Shown piece by piece: positions 6,739 to 11,719 of a stretch of 11,719 nucleotides of DNA. Under the pieces are notes generated by a model. The model was not told where the DNA came from and did no database searches. It saw only the letters and a list, made by a program, of their open reading frames with translations. Position 1 is the first letter of the stretch. Every line of letters begins with the position of its first letter. This stretch comes from Actinomycetes bacterium (GTDB lineage: Bacteria > Actinomycetota > Acidimicrobiia > Acidimicrobiales > Bog-793), in assembly GCA_021823365.1 (NCBI GenBank), contig JAKAOD010000043.1:1-11719 (forward strand), in the 5' to 3' direction. The translations under genes were made by a program, and so were the position numbers.

Positions 6739-8217
6739 CTACGGCCTCCGACGGGCGGCAGCGATGCCGGCGAGCGCCGCGACGAGGCCTGCGGCGGTGT
6801 GCTCGGACGCCTCGGCGTCGACGCGGATGCCGGACCGGCGCGCCGCCGCCGTCGTCACCGGGCCGATCGTGACGACCACGCCCGGGACGGGCTGGCCGCC
6901 TGCCAGCTCGAGGTAGCCGGCGAGCGTCGAGGGCGAGGTGAAGGTCACCGCGTCGGCGTCCCGGGCACCATCCCACGCGCCCGCGACAAGCTCGGCCGTG
7001 CGGGTGGCGTAGGCCTCGACGACCTCGACCTCGTAGCCCAGCGCCGCGAGCCCGGTCGGAACGACGTCTCGCGCCTCGGCGGCTCGGGCGAGCAGGACGC
7101 GCCCGTTCCCGCGCGCCGCCGGCCCGAGCGCGGCGAAGGCGCCGACGAGCGCCTCCCCGACGAAACGCTCCGGCACGAGGTCGGCGACGACGCCGTGCCT
7201 CCGCAGCGTCTCGGCCGTCGCCGGGCCGATCGCAGCGACCTTCGCCGAGCCGACGGCGCGCGCGTCTCGGAGCTCGCGAAACAGCCGCTCGACACCGTTC
7301 GCCGAGGTGAGCACGAGCCAGTCGAAAGTCCCGAGCCTTCCCGCCGCCTCCCGCAGCGCCGCGCCGCCGTCCGGGGGCGCAACGACCTCGACGGTCGGGA
7401 GCAGAAGCGGCATCGCCCCGGCAGCAGAGAGCAGATCGGCGAGGCCCCCCTCCTGGCCGGCGGGCCGGGTGACGACGACGCGCCACCCGGACAGGGGAAG
7501 CTCCTCGCGCGACCAGAGCCCGAGGCGGGCAACCTCGCCGACGACGATCGTGGCGGGGCTTCGGATCTGCATCGTCGCGAGGTCGGACAGCGACGTCCGG
7601 CGGGCCCGCTGGGCGGGCAGTGTCCCCGACTCGACGACGAGCACGGGCGTCGCCGGGTCGCGCCCGGCGCCGAGGAGCCGCCCGGCGACCTCGGCGGAGC
7701 TGCTCGCGGCCATGAGCAAGACGAGGCTCCAGGGAAGCCGCGCGGCGAGCTCCCAGTCGACGCCGACGCTCGGCGCGCCGGCGTCGTGGGCGGTCAGGAC
7801 GGTGAACCCCGAGGAGACCCCGCGCATGGTCAGCGGGACGCCCGCGAGCGCCGGCACGGCGAGGGCCGCCGTGACGCCGGGCACCACCTCGTAGTCGACC
7901 CCGCCCGCCTCGAGCGCCGCCGCCTCCTCGCCACCGCGTCCGAGGACGTAGGGGTCGCCGCCTTTGAGGCGCACCACGACGCCCGGCCCGCCGCCGAGCT
8001 CGACGAGGAGGTCGTTCACCTCCTCCTGCGACACGGCCGAGTCGCCGGCGCGCTTGCCGACGTCGATCAGTCGAGCGGTGCCGGGAACGGCCGCGAGGAC
8101 GCGGGGATCGACCAGCCGGTCGTGGACGACGACGTCGGCTGCGGCGAGGAGCTCGGCACCGCGGACCGTGAGGAGGCCCGGGTCGCCCGGCCCCGCGCCG
8201 ACGAGGTAGACGGTCAC
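6739..8217 (-). CDS. cobA/hemD: Fused uroporphyrinogen-III C-methyltransferase / uroporphyrinogen-III synthase (CobA-HemD)
   Basis: This is a two-domain enzyme of 492 aa. Residues 1 to about 240 form a SAM-dependent tetrapyrrole methylase with VGAGPGDPGLLTVRG (6-20), VVRLKGGDPYVLGRGGEE (81-98) and VVPGVTAALA (111-120). This half would turn uroporphyrinogen III into precorrin-2 for siroheme or cobamides. After the linker LWSREELPLSG, residues about 245-492 are a HemD-type synthase with WRVVVTRP at the start, DWLVLTSANGVERLF (299-313), AAIGPATAETLRRHG (328-342) and a second FTSPSTLAGYL segment (426-436). This half cyclises hydroxymethylbilane with inversion of ring D. The same fusion is known in Streptomyces and other actinobacteria. 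The GTG start overlaps the hemC stop as GTGA. No linker stop or frameshift was seen. Confidence 0.95.
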   Translation of the reverse strand: MTVYLVGAGPGDPGLLTVRGAELLAAADVVVHDRLVDPRVLAAVPGTARLIDVGKRAGDSAVSQEEVNDLLVELGGGPGVVVRLKGGDPYVLGRGGEEAAALEAGGVDYEVVPGVTAALAVPALAGVPLTMRGVSSGFTVLTAHDAGAPSVGVDWELAARLPWSLVLLMAASSSAEVAGRLLGAGRDPATPVLVVESGTLPAQRARRTSLSDLATMQIRSPATIVVGEVARLGLWSREELPLSGWRVVVTRPAGQEGGLADLLSAAGAMPLLLPTVEVVAPPDGGAALREAAGRLGTFDWLVLTSANGVERLFRELRDARAVGSAKVAAIGPATAETLRRHGVVADLVPERFVGEALVGAFAALGPAARGNGRVLLARAAEARDVVPTGLAALGYEVEVVEAYATRTAELVAGAWDGARDADAVTFTSPSTLAGYLELAGGQPVPGVVVTIGPVTTAAARRSGIRVDAEASEHTAAGLVAALAGIAAARRRP

Positions 8218-9161
8218 CCCGCCTCCCCGGCGTCGCGCAGGAGGCGCTCCGCGAGCCGCTCGCCGAGCTCCTCGGGTTCGTCGCCGGTCGCCTCGGCCCG
8301 CAGCAGCGTCACGCCGTCCCCGCCGGCCGCCATGCCGTCGAGGACCAGCTGGGCGCCGGCCGCGGCGCGCCCGGCCAAGCGGGCGTGGGCCGCGACCGGC
8401 GCGTCGCACCCCCCGCCGAGCCGCGCCAGGAACGCACGCTCGGCGGCGACGCACCGATGCGCAGCGAGGTCGTCGATCCTCGCGAGAAGGCTGCGCAGCG
8501 CGGCGTCGTCCTCCCGGCAGCGGAGCGCGATCGCGCCCTGACCGACCTGTGGCAGCATCGTCGAGATCGGGAGCAGCTCCGCCACGCGGTCGCCCAGCCC
8601 GAGCCGGCGCAGTGCCGCCACGGCAACGACGATGGCGCCGCCGTCGGGGATCCTCGCGAGGCGCGTCGCGATGTTGCCCCGCAGCTCGACGAAACGCAGG
8701 TCCGGGCGCACGGCGGCGAGCTGGGCGCGGCGGCGCGGCGAGCCGGAGGCGACGAGCGCGCCCTCGGCGAGCCGGTCGAGCCGGCGTCCGACCAGGGCGT
8801 CGCGCGGGTCGTCACGGATCGGCACGCTCGCCAGCACGAGGCCCTCGGGGGGCGCGCCGGACGGCAGGTCCTTCGCCGAGTGGACCGCGACGTCGGCTCG
8901 ACCGTCGAGGACCGCGCGCTCGACCTCGGCGACGAAGACGCCCGTCGCTCCGAAGGCGGAGAGCGGGAGGTCGAGCCGGCGATCGCCGGTGGTCTCGACG
9001 ACGACGAGCTCGGCGCGCCCCCCGTCGAGCAGTGGCCGAAGCAGCTCGGCGACGAGCTCCGCCTGCCGCCTGGCGAGCTCGCTCCCGCGCGTGGCGAGCC
9101 TCAGCGGCGCCTTCCCCGAGCGCCGTCCCGTAGGCGCGGGCGCCGCCGGCTGCTCCACCAC
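8214..9161 (-). CDS. hemC: Porphobilinogen deaminase / hydroxymethylbilane synthase (HemC)
   Basis: HemC polymerises four porphobilinogens into hydroxymethylbilane on a dipyrromethane cofactor. Visible residues include the substrate-binding N-terminal LRLATRGSELARRQA (20-34), the catalytic Asp98 in VAVHSAKDLP, the arginine-rich SGSPRRRAQL (139-148), LRGNIATRL (160-168) and the cofactor-attachment Cys252 in LGGGCDAP. The start is uncertain: GTGs at 9167, 9161 and 9158 are all possible, and 9161 is chosen because GGTGGA lies 9 bases before it. An ATG at 9227 inside hemA would add a Cys/Ser/Arg-rich segment unlike the family and is unlikely. With the chosen start the product is 315 aa, of normal length. 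It starts 19 bp after hemA and overlaps cobA/hemD by four bases. Confidence 0.95.
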   Translation of the reverse strand: MVEQPAAPAPTGRRSGKAPLRLATRGSELARRQAELVAELLRPLLDGGRAELVVVETTGDRRLDLPLSAFGATGVFVAEVERAVLDGRADVAVHSAKDLPSGAPPEGLVLASVPIRDDPRDALVGRRLDRLAEGALVASGSPRRRAQLAAVRPDLRFVELRGNIATRLARIPDGGAIVVAVAALRRLGLGDRVAELLPISTMLPQVGQGAIALRCREDDAALRSLLARIDDLAAHRCVAAERAFLARLGGGCDAPVAAHARLAGRAAAGAQLVLDGMAAGGDGVTLLRAEATGDEPEELGERLAERLLRDAGEAG

Positions 9162-9180
9162 CCCCACGGGTCCACCGCTT

Positions 9181-10455
9181 CTAGAGGTCGAACAGGAGCC
9201 GCAGCGCCTCGGAGAGCCGCTCACCACGGGCCGATCCGGCGGCGAGCTTCAGCTGCACCGTCGGCTCGTGGAGCAGCTTGGCGACGAGACGGCGGGAGAA
9301 CGACTCGACCGCCTCCTTGTCGCTCGGGTCCAGCCGGTCGAGACGGCTCGCGATCCGCTCGAGCTCCGTCTGGCGGACCTGCTCGGCGGCGGCTCGCAGG
9401 CTCGAGATGACCGGGGCGACCGACCGGCCGACGACCCGGGTCCGGTAGCGCTCCAGCTCCTCCTCGACGATCTCCCGGACGCGCGCGACCTCGCCGCGGC
9501 GCGCCTGCATCCCGGCCTCGGCATAGGCGCCGAGCGCGTCGATGTCGAGCAGCGTGACGCCGTCGAGCCCGCCCACCCCCGGGTCGACGTCGCGCGGGAC
9601 GGCGGCGTCGACGACGAGGAGCGGCCGCCCGCGCCGGGCCGCGAGGACGCGCCTCGCCGCTGCCGCGTCGAGCAGCACCCCGGACGCGGAGGTCGCGGTG
9701 AGCAGCACGTCGGCACGACGGAGCTCCGGCTCCAGGGCGCCGAGGCCGGCGGCAGTGCCTCCGAGGTCGGCGGCGAGCCGCTCGGCCCGGGCGCGGCCGC
9801 GACCCAGCACGACGACCTCCCGCCAGCCCCTCAGAGCCCCGAGCGCCGCGGCCATCTGCTCGCCCATCTCCCCGGTGCCGACGAGCAGGATCCTCGCCCC
9901 GTCCATCCCGCCCCCGAGACGCTCGGCGGCCAGCGCGACGGCGACGTGGGCGAGCGAGGTGACGCCCCGGGCGATTCCCGTCTCGCTCCGGGCGCGCTTG
10001 CCCACCTCGACGGCGTGACGGAACAGGCCGCCGAGCACCGGTCCCGCCGCCCGCTCGACTCGGGCCTGCTCACCGGCGTGCCGCACCTGGCGGAGGATCT
10101 CGCCCTCGCCCAAGAGCGCCGAGTCCGCGCCGGCGGCGACCTCGAACAGATGCTTCGCCGCGGCGTCGTCGTAGTAGACGGTGAGGTGCTCCTCGAGCGC
10201 CGAGACGCCGGCCGGCGAGGTACCGGCGCGTCCGTGGAAGAAGGCATTGATGTCGGCGAGGCCGTCGTGGAACCGGTCGAGGACCGCGTAGACCTCGGTC
10301 CGCATGCAGGTCGACAGCACCGCCGCCTCCGAGAGGTGCGGGCTGTCGCACAGGGTCGTGAGCGCCTTCGGCAGCTCGCTGCCGCCGATCGCCAGGCGCT
10401 CGAGCAGGTCGAGCGGTGCTTCGCGCTCGTTCAGCCCGACAGCGACCAGCGACAC
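9181..10455 (-). CDS. hemA: Glutamyl-tRNA reductase (HemA)
   Basis: HemA reduces the glutamate of glutamyl-tRNA(Glu) with NADPH to glutamate-1-semialdehyde, the first committed step of tetrapyrrole synthesis. The 424-aa product begins VSLVAVGLNEREAPLDLLER, like the family's start. The catalytic Cys50 is in LSTCMRTEVY. The usual motif is STCNR, so Met51 replaces the common Asn. GEGEILRQVRHA (116-127), the NADPH-binding LLVGTGEMGEQMA (190-202), the dimerisation helix with EELERYR (332-338) and the C-terminal KLLHEPTVQLK (393-403) are present. Of two in-frame GTGs, 10455 is chosen because the strong GGAGGAGG lies 8 bases before it, while the GTG at 10461 is only 2 bases away. The gene follows rex by 29 bp, as in the Streptomyces rex-hemACD operon. 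Confidence 0.97.
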   Translation of the reverse strand: MSLVAVGLNEREAPLDLLERLAIGGSELPKALTTLCDSPHLSEAAVLSTCMRTEVYAVLDRFHDGLADINAFFHGRAGTSPAGVSALEEHLTVYYDDAAAKHLFEVAAGADSALLGEGEILRQVRHAGEQARVERAAGPVLGGLFRHAVEVGKRARSETGIARGVTSLAHVAVALAAERLGGGMDGARILLVGTGEMGEQMAAALGALRGWREVVVLGRGRARAERLAADLGGTAAGLGALEPELRRADVLLTATSASGVLLDAAAARRVLAARRGRPLLVVDAAVPRDVDPGVGGLDGVTLLDIDALGAYAEAGMQARRGEVARVREIVEEELERYRTRVVGRSVAPVISSLRAAAEQVRQTELERIASRLDRLDPSDKEAVESFSRRLVAKLLHEPTVQLKLAAGSARGERLSEALRLLFDL

Positions 10456-10463
10456 GGCCACGA

Positions 10464-10471
10464 CCTCCTCC
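10464..10471 (-). promoter_or_regulatory. Strong Shine-Dalgarno site for hemA
   Basis: GGAGGAGG on the minus strand, in the 29-bp gap between rex and hemA, lies 8 bases before the GTG at 10455 and selects it over the GTG at 10461. It is the strongest ribosome binding site among the tetrapyrrole genes, which otherwise rely on overlap or short gaps. Confidence 0.8.
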
Positions 10472-10484
10472 CGCCGCCGAAAGG

Positions 10485-11216
10485 CTACTGCGACGGCCCG
10501 GCCGGTCCGTCCGCGGGCGCCTCCGCGCTTGCGTCGCCGGCGAGGTTCGCGAGCCCTTCCCCGGTGCGCGCGAGATGGAACGTGAGCACCTGGAGCTCCG
10601 CGGCGAGGTCGACGCTCCGGACGAGGACCCCCTCCGGCGAGGGAACGACGGCCGGCGTGAAGTTCAGGATGGCGCGCACCCCCGCCCCGGCGAGGCGCCG
10701 CACGACGTCGCCGGCGGCGCTCGCCGGGGTGGCGACGACGCCGAGCGCCACGTGCTCGCGCGTCACGAGCCCGGGCAGGTCGTCGACGTGGGCGATCGGG
10801 ACGCCGTCGATGGTGCGCCCGACCTGGCCCGGGTCGACGTCGACGAGCGCGGCGACGCGAAAGCCTCCCGTCGTGAAGCCCCGCGAGCGCGCCAGCGCGT
10901 GTCCGAGGTTGCCGGCGCCTGCGATAACGATGGGCCAGTCCCGCCCGAGGGCGAGCGCCCGGTCGACCATCTCGCAAAGGCGCACGACGTCGTAGCCGGT
11001 GCCGGGCGTGCCATACGTCCCGAGGTGCGAGAGGTCTCGCCGCAGCGTCGCGGCGTTGACGCCGGCGGCCTCGGCGAGCTCCGTGGACGAGACGGTCGGG
11101 ACGCGGTTCGCGGCGAGCGAGGCGAGCAGGCGGCGGTAGACGGGCAGGCGAGTCACCGTCGGCTCGGGTATCCGAGCCCGCGGGGCGCGACTGACCGCCC
11201 CGGCGGCGCTGGTCAT
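10485..11216 (-). CDS. rex: Redox-sensing transcriptional repressor Rex
   Basis: Rex senses NADH/NAD+, and NADH binding releases it from operators of respiratory genes. The winged-helix domain covers about residues 15-85, with IPEPTVTRLPVYRRLL (16-31), SSTELAEAAGVNAATLRRDLS (43-63) and the wing GTYGTPGTGYDV (66-77). The Rossmann NAD-binding motif is IVIAGAGNLGHAL (96-108), followed by RVAALVDVDP (120-129), VVATPASAAGD (160-170) and NFTPAV. The C-terminal AAELQVLTFHLAR helix (205-217) is the dimer-swapped element. At 243 aa the length is typical of actinobacterial Rex, including a disordered Ala/Gly/Pro tail. The ATG lacks a Shine-Dalgarno and lies just after a GC hairpin. No TGTGN8CACA-like Rex operator was seen in the 60 bp upstream. 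The position directly before hemA matches Streptomyces. Confidence 0.97.
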   Translation of the reverse strand: MTSAAGAVSRAPRARIPEPTVTRLPVYRRLLASLAANRVPTVSSTELAEAAGVNAATLRRDLSHLGTYGTPGTGYDVVRLCEMVDRALALGRDWPIVIAGAGNLGHALARSRGFTTGGFRVAALVDVDPGQVGRTIDGVPIAHVDDLPGLVTREHVALGVVATPASAAGDVVRRLAGAGVRAILNFTPAVVPSPEGVLVRSVDLAAELQVLTFHLARTGEGLANLAGDASAEAPADGPAGPSQ

Positions 11217-11220
11217 GCGA

Positions 11221-11248
11221 GCGCGCCCGTGCGCGCCGGTCCGCCGGC
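11221..11248 (-). other. Two overlapping GC hairpins in the rex leader
   Basis: GCGCGC-CCGT-GCGCGC (11221-11236) is a perfect 6-bp inverted repeat with a four-base loop, and it ends four bases before the rex ATG. GCCGG-TCCG-CCGGC (11235-11248) is a second 5-bp stem sharing two bases with the first, so the two would compete in RNA. No T tract follows, so it is not a standard terminator. In DNA of this GC content such short stems can arise by chance. Confidence 0.35.
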
Positions 11249-11276
11249 AGCCCGACCCGGCCGACGGCGCGGCGTC

Positions 11277-11480
11277 TCAGCCGGCCTCGGTGAACCGCTC
11301 AGCCAGATAGCGGTCGACGTCCTCGACGCGCAGCCGGTACGACCTGCCGATCCGCGCGGCGGGCAGCTGACCGGAGCCGATGAGCCGGTAAACCGTCATG
11401 TTTGACACGCGAAGGATGCGCGCGACCTCACCCACGGTGAGGTACTGCGATCCCGAGTAGTGCAGGCTCAGCCCTATCAC
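11277..11480 (-). CDS. Small excisionase/BldC-like helix-turn-helix DNA-binding protein
   Basis: The 67-aa product is essentially one MerR-type (HTH_17, 'excisionase') winged-helix domain: YLTVGEVARILRVSNMTVYRLI (13-34) forms the helix-turn-helix, GQLPAARIGRSYRLRVEDVDRYL (37-59) the wing and following helix. Such proteins in actinobacteria (for example Mycobacterium tuberculosis Rv0500A, next to proC, and the developmental regulator BldC in Streptomyces) are chromosomal regulators and not phage excisionases. The specific targets here are unknown. The GTG at 11480 is preferred because GGAGAGGG precedes it and a likely -10 box lies further upstream. An ATG at 11543 would add 21 residues unlike the family and place the promoter inside the gene. 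It lies between proC and rex, 60 bp before rex, with which it could be co-transcribed. Confidence 0.85.
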   Translation of the reverse strand: MIGLSLHYSGSQYLTVGEVARILRVSNMTVYRLIGSGQLPAARIGRSYRLRVEDVDRYLAERFTEAG

Positions 11481-11497
11481 CCCTCTCCGCCGCTCAA

Positions 11498-11526
11498 ACT
11501 GTAGGCCAGTGGGGCTGGTGAGGAAA
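11498..11526 (-). promoter_or_regulatory. Predicted promoter for the helix-turn-helix gene and possibly rex-hem
   Basis: TACAGT at 11503-11498 fits TANNNT and stands out as a small AT-rich patch. TTTCCT at 11526-11521 is 17 bases upstream as a weak -35. Transcription would start near 11491, giving a short leader with GGAGAGGG before the GTG. The 112-bp gap after proC makes this the best promoter position for the downstream minus-strand series. Confidence 0.45.
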
Positions 11527-11592
11527 CTGGGGCAGGCGAGCAACGCGCACAGTGGCGAGCTTCGCCCCGAGGGTCGATGGCGCCCGCCTGGC

Positions 11593-11719
11593 TCAGCCGC
11601 CCGCGGCGCCGAGCGCGCGCGAGCGCGCCGCGGCGGCGCTCGCCGCGTCGAGGAAGGCCGCGCGCACCGCCCGGGACTCGAGCGCCCGCAGGCCCGCCGC
11701 CGTGACCTCGCCCGGCGGA
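11593..11719 (-). CDS. proC: Pyrroline-5-carboxylate reductase (ProC), C-terminal fragment
   Basis: Only the last 41 codons are in the window. They read PPGEVTAAGLRALESRAVRA and continue through AFLDAASAAAARSRALG to a TGA. This matches the C-terminal signature of ProC, typically SPGGTTxAGLxxLExxGxRxAxxxAxxAAxxRSxELG, which forms the dimerisation helices. ProC reduces pyrroline-5-carboxylate to proline with NAD(P)H. The usual GG-T of the signature reads GEVT here, a mild deviation. The catalytic Rossmann domain lies outside the window, so the name rests on the tail plus its place before an Rv0500A-like gene, an order also seen in mycobacteria. Confidence 0.82.
   Translation of the reverse strand, partial: PPGEVTAAGLRALESRAVRAAFLDAASAAAARSRALGAAGG

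Noticed and set aside
8218..8454. Upstream extension of cobA/hemD
   Set aside because: These codons lie within hemC in another frame and are Arg-rich. The VxVYLVGAGPGD start of the methylase fits the GTG at 8217.
11217..11276. Possible tiny Lys/Arg-rich AURKAIP1-like gene after the helix-turn-helix gene, as in mycobacteria
   Set aside because: The 60-bp gap is too short for the roughly 33-codon gene and has no Lys-rich frame.
11290..11305. GTGAAC half-site resembling a Rex operator
   Set aside because: The second half does not match the inverted repeat, and the bases are codons for the conserved RFTEAG tail of the helix-turn-helix protein.
11277..11480. Phage excisionase or integrated element
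   Set aside because: No integrase, attachment repeat or compositional shift is nearby. The neighbours are housekeeping genes and the family is widely chromosomal in actinobacteria.
11534..11566. Direct repeat GGCGAGC (11535-11541 and 11554-11560) and a 5-bp stem at 11554-11566 after proC
   Set aside because: Seven-base repeats and a five-pair stem are expected by chance in DNA this rich in GC, and no T tract follows, so no terminator or operator is claimed.

Overview
This window is a gene-dense, very GC-rich stretch (by eye above 70% G+C) with many GTG starts and stop/start codons that overlap by one to eight bases. The gene content points to an actinobacterium: a Rex repressor heading a hemA-hemC-cobA/hemD-hemB-hemL series, a fused CobA-HemD protein, a small BldC-like helix-turn-helix protein beside proC, and a geranylgeranyl-reductase gene divergent from nuoA. 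A deep lineage such as Acidimicrobiia is plausible, but that is a guess from overall impression and not a placement.

Layout. Positions 1-3092 (minus strand) hold the start of a nuo operon transcribed leftwards: nuoA, nuoB, nuoC, nuoD and the first codons of nuoE. These encode the membrane-entry, N2-cluster and quinone-site subunits of NADH dehydrogenase (complex I). A 68-bp divergent gap separates nuoA from a plus-strand FAD-dependent geranylgeranyl-reductase-family gene (3161-4543), probably acting on menaquinone or another isoprenoid. The 3' end of that gene runs 109 bp into the oppositely oriented hemL. From 11719 back to 4435 every gene is on the minus strand: the 3' end of proC, a small helix-turn-helix gene, rex, hemA, hemC, cobA/hemD, hemB and hemL.

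Function. HemA and HemL make 5-aminolevulinate from glutamyl-tRNA (C5 route). HemB, HemC and the HemD half take it to uroporphyrinogen III, and the CobA half diverts uroporphyrinogen III to precorrin-2 for siroheme or cobamides. Rex senses NADH/NAD+ and, in Streptomyces, represses a rex-hemACD operon. The window therefore joins an NADH redox sensor, tetrapyrrole supply, complex I and a likely quinone-tailoring enzyme. No hemE or later heme genes are present.

I found no mobile elements, CRISPR arrays, RNA genes or defence genes, and no gene-free stretch longer than about 110 bp. I do not see an undescribed system. The points worth a second look are small: an acidic repeat-bearing extension on NuoD, the ggr/hemL antisense tail, a Met next to the catalytic Cys of HemA, a mixed metal site in HemB, the lack of a visible Rex operator near rex, and the conserved helix-turn-helix neighbour.
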